64,000 bases of DNA from Leishmania martiniquensis (GCF_017916325.1 NC_090169.1:748001-812000), one strand, 5' to 3'. Numbered from the stretch's first letter, positions 32,474 to 43,447 are shown. The notes: generated by a model not told the origin, from the sequence alone. A program made the numbers and translations.

Positions 32474-35400
32474 CTAGACCATACTCAGTGCAGCGCTAAT
32501 GGCGTAAAGCTTGGACACATCTACGGCTGTACCCACCGGAACCGAGGAACTGGCTTCTCTCGACCCCGCGGACGAATGAGCAAACACCGGCACCCACGAC
32601 GGCCCCGCCGCATTTGACTCCAGGTTGGAACTCGCTGCTGCATCGACGGGCGCCTCAATCGTGACTTTCCTGTGAGGCTTGCCCTCTGCACTGCCCCGCC
32701 GAGGTCCTCGCGCGGCGCCTACCGAACACGAAAGCGAGGGAGCACTTCCAGGCAGTGCTGTTGCTGCGGCTCCACCCAGAATGGCCTCATTGCCAGCCGA
32801 TGGCGTCTCTCCTTCCAGGCTGCTGCTGACGTCCGCTGCGTCTGAAATGTCGCCTGGGGAGCTGCGTGAAGAGGTCGATGCCAGCGCTGCCACTTGCGCA
32901 GCGAAGTCCTGCAAGGGAACGGCCAACTTCTCTATATACTGTGGCTGCAGAAACGTCGGAAGCGCACCCTCTGCCCCGGCAGTGCTGCTAGCGGTACCAT
33001 TCTTTTTGGCCCCCTTCTTGCCACCCTTTTTCTTGCTGCTCGCTGACACGCCATCGAGTTGAGGCGCACCAGTCAACGATTGCGGCGCAAAGCCGAGTGC
33101 ACGCGCGAGGCTCAACAATCCATAGTCCGGCACCTGCTCCTCATTACCCACAGCATCGTCATCGTTGGCGCCCGTTTGCTCGGTCATGACAGTCTTGCGC
33201 GACTGAAGCAAGCGCCGATTCTTCTTGCTCTTGCCAGAGACTCCACTGCCTTTCGTGGCCACAGCAGCAGCGGCAGCCGCCTCCATGCGCCTCTGGCTTT
33301 CAGCAAGCACCTTCTTCGTGATCCACACGTTGGCGACATCCGGGTACAGGCTGTCGACGTCGATGGGCCTTGAGGATACCATGGCGTCTGTATCCTCCAT
33401 ACTCCGGCGGCTCAGCATCGATGGGGGCTGCAGCAGCTCCGGCTGCTGAGCTGCCAGCATGCGGCGCAGCGGGTTCGCTGCACCGTTGTGGCCGTTTTTT
33501 TGGCGAGACAGTGTTTGTGTGTACTGATGTCGCGTAGTCTGATCGAATATGACCCACTCCGACGCCTCGGTGACCACCGTGGCATCCACACTCACTGGCG
33601 CAGCGGTCAACGCCACATCCGAATCACCAGGGGGGGCGTCACAACAGCATACAGGCACAGGGCGCTTCACCACACGGTGGACAAGCGCCTCGGCTGTTCT
33701 GGCGCTCACCTCACCCCAAACAATGTAGCTCATGCGAACCGCCAAGGCAATGTTCAACAGCGAGCAGCTGTCCGCCTCCTCACGCAGGTTCCAGTTCCCC
33801 TGGTCCGCTGTGCCGGCGAAGTCATCCGTTACACTTTGCGGCCCGACACTGACGTCGCCGTCCGCCATGAGGACGACTTTTTCTTCGCTCGGTGGCACGT
33901 TCAGCAGCAGCGGTGCGTCTGTGAACTGCTCGAACTTTACCTCGTCTTCAAGGCGAAGCAGCTCGTCGTATTGCACAAAGTGGTTCAGCATAGCTTGCGC
34001 GTGCCGTGGGGTACCGCTGATGCTCTTAAACGCGGCCGTGAGGCCCTTCTTGAGCCACGATATCGGAATAAGGCCGTCACAGTCCTCGGCGCCTTCCGCC
34101 GCGTACGACTCGTGGCGCGCAACACAGCTGCGCAGCACGCTGTGCATGAGGAAGGATTGCTGCTGTTCTAATACATCAAGCACCACGGTGAGGTAGGCAT
34201 CGTAGAACTGACTGTTCGACTTGGTGACGGGGTCGACAGCGAAGAGATCTGCAGGGCGAATGAGATGGGAGGGCTGATCCAGCGACAGCGCAAAGCGCAG
34301 CCGCTGCAGGTGCAGTGCGGTGAGCGGCAGATGCCCGATAATTGCGTACGGGTTGAGCCCCCGTGGAGCATCGCGGCTCGCGTCGCTCTTCCCACCTAAT
34401 AAGCTGCGTAAAAGAGAGAAGCGGGGAGTACCGCAGCACGAGACGGCGTACGTCGCCAAACAGTGACGCTGCACCAACGCCAACACGTCTTCCACGGTAA
34501 GAAGCCCCCGGGTCGCACTCAGGCACTTTGTCGCCTCGTACCGACGCGTGCGCTCCGCCCGGCGCCTACGAAGGTAGTCCAGCTCCTTGACAGACCCCGC
34601 CGGTGTCTCCCCTGCGTGCGCAGCGTTCATTTTTCGTTCCCGGCGCTCGTGACAGAATGCGTCCAGCAGAGCCGTGTGAGGGCCTAGGCTGCTTGCCACC
34701 TTCTCCTCCAGCGCCGTCCACTCGGGCGGCGCCGCACCAAATGACACAGTGGTGGAGCGATCCGCTGAGGGGCTCTCCGCGCTTTTATCCAACTCCAAGG
34801 TGCTCTTCTCTACCCCCGCAGAAGGACTGCCTGGGCTCTTGGCCTGACCCGCTTCAATGGCCGCTCTTCGCTTGCACAGATATGAACGGACGTTGTGGAG
34901 AAGCCTCAACTCCCGGCACCGCTGCGACTCGGGTTGTGCAGGCGCCTGCACCTCCTCTGGGGGCTCATTTGCCCTCTCATTATCCGGCGGCTGATCCACC
35001 GACGCAGAACCCATTGCAGCAGGGCGACACTGTGTCTCTGCCTTCGCGTGAAAGGGCAGGATGCTGCCGTAGCCATCGCCTTCGCTGTCTGGTTCGATGT
35101 CCTCTTCCTCGCCGTCCAGCAAAGCTTCGTCAACCACGTCAACGGCCCGGGTGAGAGCCATCAGCGGGTCGTCCACTTCCTTGGGCATGGCAGGTGAGAA
35201 AGGAGCCTGGCCGACGGCTGAGCGAGTCCCGCGGCTCCTCATGCCTGAGGGGAGGCACTGCAGCCGCCACTCCAGCATCGCTTCACATTCTAGCTGAAAG
35301 GCTTCCAGACCCGCAAAGAAGTTAACGGCCGCCATTTCAGGAATAAGCTGATGCGCGACGAGATAAAAAAGGCGGAAGTCCGGGTCCAAGTCTTTGTACT

Positions 35401-38383
35401 CCAGCGCGTAGTAGTAGAGCGCTGCGAGTACCTCGCGCACTTCCTCGGCCAGAATGTTAACCTCCTTCGGAGCCGGAACATCATTAGTGGCCGAGGTGGG
35501 GTCCTCCTTCGTTGCGGCGGCACCATCCGCCTGTAGCACCACGGCGAAGAAGATCCGGCCGCAGCCCCACACGGAATCGAATGCTGCCTTTGACTTGGGA
35601 GAGGAGGTGCTGACCGGAGGTCTGCTGCTGAGTTTGCCGCCGGCCGCCCCGCTGGTCAGCACACCACGGACAGTTAGAAGTGTTTCGTTGCTAGGGAAAG
35701 TGTTCGAGTCGGTGGGCTCCGCCGTCGATCCACCGGCTTGCTGCGCCGTGAAGCGCGTGGCGAAGTCGACGAGAGCCGCCAGGAATGTTTGTATCACAAT
35801 GACGTCGTCCTCGCCGTCGTCGTCATCATCCAAGTCGGTCATGTCACTGACCCTCTCCGCAGCTGGTAAACATGTACTGATCGGCGAGAGCTTCCGCGAA
35901 TCCGTCCCCCTTCGCAGGGAGCGCTCCAGCTCCCGAAGGCGCGCCCGCTTCGCGTTGGCAGCACGCACGCGCGCATTCATCTGCCGCGAAAAAGCCGCCA
36001 GTCGCTCCTTCCAGAAGCAGCGCAGCACAAAGCGGATGGTAGCCTCGTCGTAGTGATGCTTGTTTGGAATTGCCGATAGGATAGCCTGGACACGCTCCTC
36101 CTCCGCGTTGGCCGCCTCCGCCGCCGTGGAGCCTGCCTCCTCGGCAGAGGCATCAGCACCTTCATCGGGGGGCGGTTGCATCAGCAGCGTCCCAGTGCGC
36201 GAGCGCAGCGGCAGCAGCACAGAAGCGAGCGTCAGCAGCGGCACGAACTTGCGATGCAGCTCCGCACTTTCGGGGTCGCTGTCATCGCCTCTGAGGTAGT
36301 CGATGCTGTAGCGTTCGTGCCAGCGAATGACGCGGCACGCGACCGACCCGTGCAGGTTGGTGCGCAGCTGCTTCGGTCGACCGCGGCGGCTCCGCTCAGC
36401 GGTCGCCTCACTCGCCATGGTGTGAAAGATGAGGCGGAAGTCGTACTTCTGGGCGACAAGACGGCCACCTTTCGGTGATCGACGGAAGAGCAATCCGTAC
36501 AGCGGGTCCATCTCAGCCAGCGTGGCCGCAGCGGTCTCCGGGGCCACCTCCAGCACCTCCGCTGGGCACCCCCGCATCAGAATCAGCCGTTGCGGCACCT
36601 CCATCGGATTCTCGAGCGCCACGTAGTCGCCCAGGTGCCGCGCGAGGCACACAAACATGTACACAGACCACAGCGGCCGCATCGTGAGGAGGTAGTCAGC
36701 ATACGAGTAGCGTCCTTCTAGGGTACTGAGTTCTTCGTAGCCCCAGCGCAGCTTCTCGTACTTCTCCTCGAGCGACCGCTGTCGCCGCTCGCAGAGGGTC
36801 ACGTAAGCGTCGCGGCGCGCGATTCGCCGCTCCAGCCGCTCAAGGTAGTGAAACACGTCGGTGAGATGATCGTGCGCCGCGGTGGACTCCTTTTCGGTGT
36901 TCTCGAAGGCGCGGCGGGTCTCTTGCAGCGCCCGTTCCGTTTCTCGCCACAGCTGGCCCAGCCGCGAAATCTCTTGCTTTGCGTCGCTTAGCTGCGTGTG
37001 CACCAGCTGCTTCGCGTTCTGGCTGTGCTGCTTGCTCTTTTTTGTCGCTGTTGCTACAGCGTCGGTCGCGCGGTCTTTCCATCCATCCAGCTCGCGCCGC
37101 ATCACCTCGAGTTGGCCCTTCATGGCGTGGTGCTGCGCTGCCCAGCGCGCCCGCGCCTCCTCCGCTGCCTTTATCTTCTCGGCAAATCGCTCGTTTTCAA
37201 CTTCCAGCTCGTGCAGCCGCACACACTTGGAGTTGAACGCGGCCTCAAGCTGCTGGAGCTGCGTGCGCAGGTACGTCACCTCGTACCCCTGCTGGTCCAC
37301 CAATACCACCGTGCCGTCTGCCGCGCACATGGCGCCGGGCTGCGCAGCGCGCGGATCACTGGGCGCCTCCTCGCAGGGGTCAGGAAGAACATTGTGAACG
37401 TGCGAATGAGCCATCCCGTCCTCTCCGAAGGCGCCGCCCCGCGAAAGGGGCTCCAATGCGTGGCGAGTGTTGCCCCAGTGCGCACCGCTGCCGCCCACCC
37501 TCTCTTCCTCAGGAACGGCGCCGCCCTTATCCGCCTCATTGTCAATGGCTGCATCGCGCGCTGAGCTGCGAATGCCAAGTGCACACGATGCCGTAGAGGA
37601 AGGCGGCAGCGTGCCACCCCACTGAATATTTTCATCTAGCAAGAGTGCCGATACCGCCGCAGACGTTGGCGGAGATGGAGCCCCGCCCTCATACGCCTCT
37701 CTTCCGCCAGCGCTCTGAACCGCCCTTCTCCATTCACCTCTCGTGCTCTGTAGCAGTGCCCTAAAGCCGACAGAGGAGGCAGGCAAAAAGGAGACGCTTC
37801 CGTAGCCGAACATGTCCCCGTCGCAAACAGTGCTCGCTGCAGCACCGCTGCCGGCCTTCGATGGAGCGGGGATCGCGGGCAACGCTGGTCCCCCGCTCAG
37901 CGAGCGAGCGGCTTGACGGACGGAGGCACTACTCAAACACTCGAGGAGGAGCGGTCGCTGCCCATTGGTAAGGGACACCTCCGACGCTTTCAGCCGCACC
38001 ACGTGCATGACCTCGCGGTCGAGAAGACCTCGAACGTCAGTACCGTAGACTTCGGGGTGGCTGCAAACGTACTGGAGACAGCGTCTCAGAGCAGCCAGCG
38101 GGTCCATGACGAGATGAGGAAATTGCTCGACATTGTCAAGCGGTGACAGCATCAATGATGAGTGTGGAGGTACGGGTGAGTGCAACCTCGAGTGTGGGCC
38201 TCGCACAGAGCCCTCCATGTAGGCGTCTTCACATGGAGACAGCGCAATGGTTGCGGCACCGTCGGTTCGACGGAGTAGCGGAAGGGGCGACAAGCGCCCA
38301 GCAGAGAAGCCTGCTGACCTTGCTGTCGTGGCAGACGGCGCATGTGCCCGCAGTTTTTTTTGAAAGGGCTCACTAGTGTACAT
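32474..38383 (-). CDS. large coiled-coil hypothetical protein, 1969 aa
   Basis: I do not recognise this family. It is the longest gene in the window. The N-terminal 360 residues are mostly Ser/Ala/Pro-rich and look disordered. Residues about 368-556 form a long heptad-rich coiled coil (LRTQLQQLEAAFNSK, RETERALQETRRAFENTEKE). Globular-looking stretches follow (for example PLWSVYMFVCLARHLGDYV, LIFHTMASE), separated by acidic or Ser-rich linkers. A Lys/Gly-rich patch (KKKGGKKGAKKNG) lies near residue 1780. No membrane segment is visible. The layout suggests a structural or scaffold protein, perhaps cytoskeletal or flagellar; that is inference. An in-frame stop sits two codons before the Met at 38383. 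An upstream ORF overlaps this ATG, so a later start such as Met56 (38218) is possible. Confidence 0.88.
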   Translation of the reverse strand: MYTSEPFQKKLRAHAPSATTARSAGFSAGRLSPLPLLRRTDGAATIALSPCEDAYMEGSVRGPHSRLHSPVPPHSSLMLSPLDNVEQFPHLVMDPLAALRRCLQYVCSHPEVYGTDVRGLLDREVMHVVRLKASEVSLTNGQRPLLLECLSSASVRQAARSLSGGPALPAIPAPSKAGSGAAASTVCDGDMFGYGSVSFLPASSVGFRALLQSTRGEWRRAVQSAGGREAYEGGAPSPPTSAAVSALLLDENIQWGGTLPPSSTASCALGIRSSARDAAIDNEADKGGAVPEEERVGGSGAHWGNTRHALEPLSRGGAFGEDGMAHSHVHNVLPDPCEEAPSDPRAAQPGAMCAADGTVVLVDQQGYEVTYLRTQLQQLEAAFNSKCVRLHELEVENERFAEKIKAAEEARARWAAQHHAMKGQLEVMRRELDGWKDRATDAVATATKKSKQHSQNAKQLVHTQLSDAKQEISRLGQLWRETERALQETRRAFENTEKESTAAHDHLTDVFHYLERLERRIARRDAYVTLCERRQRSLEEKYEKLRWGYEELSTLEGRYSYADYLLTMRPLWSVYMFVCLARHLGDYVALENPMEVPQRLILMRGCPAEVLEVAPETAAATLAEMDPLYGLLFRRSPKGGRLVAQKYDFRLIFHTMASEATAERSRRGRPKQLRTNLHGSVACRVIRWHERYSIDYLRGDDSDPESAELHRKFVPLLTLASVLLPLRSRTGTLLMQPPPDEGADASAEEAGSTAAEAANAEEERVQAILSAIPNKHHYDEATIRFVLRCFWKERLAAFSRQMNARVRAANAKRARLRELERSLRRGTDSRKLSPISTCLPAAERVSDMTDLDDDDDGEDDVIVIQTFLAALVDFATRFTAQQAGGSTAEPTDSNTFPSNETLLTVRGVLTSGAAGGKLSSRPPVSTSSPKSKAAFDSVWGCGRIFFAVVLQADGAAATKEDPTSATNDVPAPKEVNILAEEVREVLAALYYYALEYKDLDPDFRLFYLVAHQLIPEMAAVNFFAGLEAFQLECEAMLEWRLQCLPSGMRSRGTRSAVGQAPFSPAMPKEVDDPLMALTRAVDVVDEALLDGEEEDIEPDSEGDGYGSILPFHAKAETQCRPAAMGSASVDQPPDNERANEPPEEVQAPAQPESQRCRELRLLHNVRSYLCKRRAAIEAGQAKSPGSPSAGVEKSTLELDKSAESPSADRSTTVSFGAAPPEWTALEEKVASSLGPHTALLDAFCHERRERKMNAAHAGETPAGSVKELDYLRRRRAERTRRYEATKCLSATRGLLTVEDVLALVQRHCLATYAVSCCGTPRFSLLRSLLGGKSDASRDAPRGLNPYAIIGHLPLTALHLQRLRFALSLDQPSHLIRPADLFAVDPVTKSNSQFYDAYLTVVLDVLEQQQSFLMHSVLRSCVARHESYAAEGAEDCDGLIPISWLKKGLTAAFKSISGTPRHAQAMLNHFVQYDELLRLEDEVKFEQFTDAPLLLNVPPSEEKVVLMADGDVSVGPQSVTDDFAGTADQGNWNLREEADSCSLLNIALAVRMSYIVWGEVSARTAEALVHRVVKRPVPVCCCDAPPGDSDVALTAAPVSVDATVVTEASEWVIFDQTTRHQYTQTLSRQKNGHNGAANPLRRMLAAQQPELLQPPSMLSRRSMEDTDAMVSSRPIDVDSLYPDVANVWITKKVLAESQRRMEAAAAAAVATKGSGVSGKSKKNRRLLQSRKTVMTEQTGANDDDAVGNEEQVPDYGLLSLARALGFAPQSLTGAPQLDGVSASSKKKGGKKGAKKNGTASSTAGAEGALPTFLQPQYIEKLAVPLQDFAAQVAALASTSSRSSPGDISDAADVSSSLEGETPSAGNEAILGGAAATALPGSAPSLSCSVGAARGPRRGSAEGKPHRKVTIEAPVDAAASSNLESNAAGPSWVPVFAHSSAGSREASSSVPVGTAVDVSKLYAISAALSMV

Positions 38384-38405
38384 TGACTATCATACATAGG
38401 CTCAT
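38373..38405 (-). promoter_or_regulatory. upstream ORF overlapping the start of the 1969-aa gene
   Basis: Between the likely splice acceptor (38533-38532) and the annotated ATG, the first ATG is at 38405. It opens a 10-codon frame (MSLCMIVNVH) ending at 38373, past the main ATG at 38383. Scanning ribosomes would meet it first, so it should lower use of the 38383 start or favour a downstream one. Confidence 0.5.
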
Positions 38406-38417
38406 GTATTTATGCAA

Positions 38418-38451
38418 ATATATATATATATATCCGTGTATATATATATAT
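38418..38451. repeat. two (TA)n runs in the leader of the 1969-aa gene
   Basis: Two TA runs, 38418-38432 and 38439-38451, separated by a few bases. They fall in the presumed 5'UTR and could pair with each other in the transcript. Confidence 0.85.
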
Positions 38452-38531
38452 GAGCCGTCGCCTCCGTTTCGCGCTTTATCGCGGCCGCACTCTCTTGTTT
38501 TTTCTTCTTTCTTTATGTGTGTGTGCGGCGC

Positions 38532-38580
38532 CTGTGTGAAACGGCGAAGAGAGATGGAATACGAGAGAGGCGCTGGCAGG
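38532..38580 (-). promoter_or_regulatory. trans-splice acceptor candidate for the 1969-aa gene
   Basis: A minus-strand pyrimidine-rich stretch (complement of 38545-38580) is followed by TTTCACACAG with the AG at 38533-38532. The resulting 5'UTR is about 148 nt and includes the overlapping upstream ORF and the TA runs. Confidence 0.4.
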
Positions 38581-39964
38581 AGCGTGGAACGAAACCGGAA
38601 ATGCTCCAAAGCGCAGGCGCAGCGACATGCCGGCAGGCCGCTGCAGCGAAGTGGGAAACAGAGGCATAAAGAAGAAGAGAGGGGGGAGGAGAGGAGTTGA
38701 AGAAGCGGCCCAGCCACACAGGTGCCTCTCTGCTGTACACGACAGCACCGGCGGAGGGGAAGAGAGGAGAGGGTCGGGTACGAAAAGCGCATGGGTCACG
38801 GGCATCTCGACGGCAGAGCATCGTCTCGTAGTGCTTGAATGCTTGACGCTTCCCCGCGAGGAGCACCGTGCCGCATACCGATACCTGCCCATGCCCAGTA
38901 GCATGCACTTACAAACACTCGTGCTCAGCGTAGCAAACGAAGAAAAAAAACGGCGCCCGCCCTGTTGTACCTGGCAAGAGATGTTTTGGGCTCTGCATTT
39001 ATGAGAGCAGCCTTGGGGGCTCTGGAAGAGGTATGGGAGAGGAGTGGGGGTACGGCATCGGCAGCGCTGTTTTTAAAGATCCTACCCACTGTTTTACCTT
39101 CACTCGCTACCCGCGGGCAGCATGACAGCATTCGATCGCAAGTCTATCCCTCTGTCTTCGTCAGGACGTGTGCGAGGGCGTCCCTTATCAGCACGCCATC
39201 GAAGGCGTGCCGCACAGCCCAACACAAGAAACTCATCGTGATGGCGTGCGCGTTAAAGACTGTGTAGGAAGGGATGATGAGGGAGCGTTTGGGGAAGCAT
39301 ACAATAGCGAAAATAGAAGAACATGTCTGTAACCACCCGCGCGGGCAACAACGATTCCCGACACACGAAGGCACATAAATGCGTGTCACAGCAACCGTGA
39401 GAGCGCATCCAACAACAACGAAAAAAGAAGAAGGTAAGAATGCAAGATATACAGCGTATCTGTACAGCGTTGCACATCCGCAGACATGCACACAACTGCC
39501 ATTGAGGTTGCTATCCATGTGGTGCGTACTCTGCATACGCCCTGCGCGCGTGCACTCCCTCAACGTGCTTGCGCGGCACAGAGAAACGAAGAAGTGGTGC
39601 ATGCACATATGTTTGCATAGATCTATGTACACACGCTCATATATGTACAGATATTTGAATACAAACAAAGAGAAAGCAGCAGCTGAAGAAAAAAAAACAC
39701 AGATAGCACGATGCGCGAGGCGTATGTGACGCGCGAGAACCTAAGCAGCGGATCGGCGAGGAGAGGAGGAGCTGTGCGCGAGCCCCTGTCTTTTTCGAGG
39801 TGAAGATCCCCCTCGCAAAACGTCAACAACACCACGAAAAAAAAGTCGCCAAGCGAAAACAAAGTGAGCCTTCGAACCTCTCGCTCCATCCGTGTCACAC
39901 CTTTGAGAGGTATCCGGGATAGAGCAGGCGAACAACGCCGGAGCAAGTCGCTGACCTTCTCGTA

Positions 39965-39989
39965 CTATATATATATAATAATAATAATA
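39965..39989. repeat. (TA)n-(TAA)n microsatellite just after the kinase stop
   Basis: On the plus strand TATATATATA passes into ATAATAATAATAA, ending four bases from the kinase stop codon. It forms the start of the kinase 3'UTR. Confidence 0.85.
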
Positions 39990-39993
39990 CCCG

Positions 39994-41151
39994 CTACCGC
40001 TGCTTCGCAGATTTCTCGGTCGCGCCTCGGTCGGAGGAATCGGGTGCCGCATTCGAAGAAGCTTCTCTGGATGCCACTTGGAAGGAGTCGTCCTCGTGGT
40101 ATTGCCGGTCGCGATCGCCTAGAGAGGCAAGCAGAGCCACCATCTCAGCCTTACCGTTCCCTTCGCAGTACTTGATCCACGGGCATTCCAGCAACTCACA
40201 GGCGCTACTGCGCTCCTCTGGGTTCTGCCGAAGACACGAGTCGATGAAGTCCTGTGCCTCCTGACTGCATCCGGTCTCATCTCTGAGCGGATATTTTTCC
40301 ACACTGTTGATCTCGCGCAGCAGTGCCATGAACCCTTTGCTGACAGAGGAGAATGGGTAGTGACCGAGCAACATCTGTGCCACCACCACACCAACGCTCC
40401 AAATGTCGCTAGGCGTACTGTAGCGTAGCCCTTGAATGCGCTCCGGGCTCATGTACGTCGCTGTACCGACAAAGGAGTTGACGCCGATGGTCTCCGCACT
40501 GGTCGCGATGCCAAAGTCAGCCAGCTTGACGCAGCCGTTGGTAGAAAGGAGCACGTTCGCTGGCTTGATGTCGCGGTGAATTTGGCGCAGGGACTTGTGC
40601 TGATTCGTCTCTGTCACAATGTTCGACTTCGTGTGGAGCACGGCTAGGGCATGCAGCATCTGAGACGCGATGTAGCCGCACACCGTCGCTGGAATTTTCA
40701 CCTTCTCGGCGATTAGTTCATCTACGTTGCCCCAATCCATATACTCCATGACTAGTCGCAGTGCTCGGTTACGGTAAAAAGCGTTGTACAGGTTCACGGT
40801 GTACTCATTCGACTGCGCGGAGAAAATGTTGCGCAGTTCTGCCGCTACGGTTTGACGAGTGCGCGTATCGAGCGTGCTAGGAATCGTGATCTTCTTCACC
40901 GCGAAGACCGTTTTGTCTGACGTAACATACATAGAGACGTTGCCCTGCGTTCCCTGGCCCAGTTGGCGAACACGCTTCAAGTTCTCGAAGTTGAGATCGG
41001 GCCGCCGAACCTGCAGATCCCCATCTCCAGTAAACTCAACGCCACGAGGACCTACGCGTATGTTGCCCACAGTGAGTTCATCGCTCTCCTCCGGCGTTTC
41101 CGGAGGCACCGTTGACTTTTTTGCGGGCAGAAGCTTTAGCTTTGGCGGCAT
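39994..41151 (-). CDS. STE7-type protein kinase (MAP kinase kinase-like), 385 aa
   Basis: A complete protein kinase domain. The glycine loop is LGQGTQGNV (64-72); the ATP-binding Lys is at 86 in FAVKK; HRDIKPAN starts at 192; DFG is at 212-214. The activation segment ends NSFVGTATYMSPERIQG (225-241), which is the classic MAP kinase kinase signature. Such enzymes phosphorylate MAP kinases on Thr and Tyr; the partner here is unknown. An 18-residue insertion-like stretch (about 173-190, TKSNIVTETNQHKSLRQ) lies between helix E and the catalytic loop, longer than usual. Short N- and C-terminal extensions flank the domain, the latter Ser-rich. Met at 41151 is the first ATG after an acceptor at 41268. 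Trypanosomatids have several MKKs and I cannot say which this is. Confidence 0.92.
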   Translation of the reverse strand: MPPKLKLLPAKKSTVPPETPEESDELTVGNIRVGPRGVEFTGDGDLQVRRPDLNFENLKRVRQLGQGTQGNVSMYVTSDKTVFAVKKITIPSTLDTRTRQTVAAELRNIFSAQSNEYTVNLYNAFYRNRALRLVMEYMDWGNVDELIAEKVKIPATVCGYIASQMLHALAVLHTKSNIVTETNQHKSLRQIHRDIKPANVLLSTNGCVKLADFGIATSAETIGVNSFVGTATYMSPERIQGLRYSTPSDIWSVGVVVAQMLLGHYPFSSVSKGFMALLREINSVEKYPLRDETGCSQEAQDFIDSCLRQNPEERSSACELLECPWIKYCEGNGKAEMVALLASLGDRDRQYHEDDSFQVASREASSNAAPDSSDRGATEKSAKQR

Positions 41152-43447
41152 AACACGTGAAATGGCAGCCGTGAGAAAGAGACCAGCAATAACAATCACC
41201 TCTGGAGCTTCGCGCGCAGTCCTACAGTGCCGATTCAGTCGAGGGGGACACCGACACGAGCGAAACCTCAGCAACAAGAGACAGGGACAAACGAGCACAG
41301 AGCGGCTAGTGGCGGGCACAATCGGAACACACGACTCGAATCCAGAGACCCGGACAAGTACAGTAAGCGCAAAGAAAGCCTCCTACACTCCTCCCACAAA
41401 AAGGCGCTGCGACAGCCAAATCAACGACGACGGGCACGGCCGGGGTAGAGAAGGGAACGCAAAGAGAGGCAGGCGCTGTGTGCCTTCACTTCCGCTGCTC
41501 CTTCCTTCTGTTCTGCCTGTGTGTGCTTCGCTGCTGAGCAGATGATAAGAACAACTCGCGCGCACTGTACAAGACAGAAAGAGGAAAACAAAAAAAAATG
41601 AAGGCGCACCTTCGAAAAGGCTCTCGACCGGCACCACCGAGTCACGGAAACACACTAACAACAAGACGATCGATAATCTAGATGTCTGTGTGGTTACTTT
41701 CGGCAGGAAACTGTGTTGAAAAAAAGCGATTGTGTGTGCGTGTGTGTGTTATCGGGGCACACTCGCACGCGCACGCGCACCTACGCTTCTTGCCTTTGTA
41801 TTCGGTTCGCTGCTGTCGTTTTCTTGTCCCTTTTCGATGAAGTAGAGGCGTTTCTGAGAGCGTGCACGCGTAAAGGAAAGAGGCCGAGAAGCGCCGCCGA
41901 AATCTCTCTTGCCCAGAGGAGCGAACCACGTTTGCTGCGTCTTCTAAGAAACAGATGCGGTCCCCCGACGGCAGCGAAAGAAGGAGGGGTGCTCTAAGCG
42001 GCGGCTGAGGGCGCACCCAGCTACGCAGCGAAGGCGTCGTTTGTGCGTATGTTGGAGTGCTGATGCGGATGTGTTTTGTTCGATGGATGTGTATCACAAA
42101 TGGTGTATGAATTCCTTCACTGTAATGCATGAGATGGGGGCAGGTGCGTGTTGCGGTCGCCCACAGCGTCGAGAGAGACAGAAGAAGAAAACAACAAAAA
42201 AAAAGGGGCGAGGTAAGGAGAGCCAGAGATGCACAGGCGCGAAAACGCAGTTGGGAGGAGGCGGGTAGAAGGGGGGCTGTGGAGCAACACCATCCGCAAA
42301 GCGCACAGCTATGTGACTGGCTTCCCTGGAGTTGGAGCGCACAGGTGCATGCGGTTCTATTGAGATTGTCCCGCCAGCAGAAACATGCGGGCACCCACCT
42401 AATGCCGAAACAGAAGTGACACAGTAGCGCCAAGATGCAGAGTAAAGCCCGACAGCACACGAAGAGAAGCGCCGCGAAGTGTAAAAGGATGCCGGGGAAT
42501 CGCTCTTGTGGCGGACATATGAATGCCCGTATGAAAAAGCGCTTACCTTTTCGTCATTTCGGGCCCACCTACTACCTCACTTTACCACCCCGTAGAGACG
42601 ACATGCAAGGGTAGACGTTGCCATGCTGATGGCGTCAGTGCCGCACATTCACACGCTAGCATGCCCTGAAGCCGGTTAGAGCGCAGAGCCTACGGCGAGG
42701 AAAGTTCGCGCCAGCTCGTCCCTTCACGTTGCTCCTTGTTTCTCGTGGAAACGCTTGCGGTGCTGCCTTACCCAATAATTTCCCCCTTTGCCCTCTTCCT
42801 TCCGGAGGTAGGCACTAAGGGTGACCGCTCGCACGGCTTCAGCTCCTGTCCTCTGGCTCGGCTTCCTCTTCTGGTGCTCCGGGAACGGATGCCACGTTGA
42901 CCAAGGCCGCCGTAAACTCTACGCGCTCTTCTTCACAGGTGCCTCTTTGGAGCTTTGTCGGCCGCGGCGCGAGAGGCACGCTCACGACGTGTGACTGAGA
43001 AGTCGGAGAAGCCAACGAATCTCAAAAGAGCCCAGCGCATGCAGAAAAGCGAGGGAGAAGAGAGTCCGGACCGGACACGCGTCAAAGGCAATGCGGCTTC
43101 CACAATTGCGCACCCTTCTCACTCCTTCAGACCATCAAATCACCTGCTCGCTGCTCACGCCTGCCATTGGAACTACGCACACAGTGAGGGAGAGGGGCGT
43201 GAACAAGTTCAGAGCAAGACGCCAACACGACGGCTCCTTTACTAGGGAGACCGCCCACGATGTAGAGCAGAAGGAAATGCGTCACGAGGAGAGCATGCTG
43301 GAGACGTTGTACGGCACACCGGCGCAGGCACCCCACTCGTCATGGTCGAAGGCAAAAGCACACATACGCTCGCGTGAATCCTTCCACGGCGCGGGCGAAA
43401 GTGGAATGGGGCAAGCGAAAGAGGCGGGGAGGCGGAGTGAGCACCGC
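41152..43447. other. 2.3-kb spacer upstream of the kinase gene
   Basis: Contains the kinase leader and the 3'UTR of the 1006-residue gene. Frames here are short or pyrimidine-derived, including a 260-codon minus-strand frame at 41678-42460 that is Cys/Leu/Ser-rich with no recognisable domain. No gene is called. Confidence 0.5.
41267..41298 (-). promoter_or_regulatory. trans-splice acceptor candidate for the kinase gene
   Basis: On the minus strand TTTGTCCCTGTCTCTTGTTG is followed by CTGAG with the AG at 41268-41267. There is no ATG between this AG and the kinase start at 41151. Confidence 0.4.

Larger units (their letters stand above)
38384..39993. other. spacer between the kinase gene and the 1969-aa gene
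   Basis: It holds the kinase 3'UTR and the leader of the 1969-residue gene. The kinase stop is followed within a few bases by a (TA)n/(TAA)n run at 39965-39989. No additional gene is visible. Confidence 0.55.

Noticed and set aside
41335..41350. T-loop-like GGATTCGAGTC on the minus strand
   Set aside because: The flanking bases cannot form a tRNA cloverleaf and the T-loop consensus is imperfect.
41678..42460. 260-codon minus-strand frame upstream of the kinase
   Set aside because: Cys/Leu/Ser-rich low-complexity sequence containing translated TG and pyrimidine runs.
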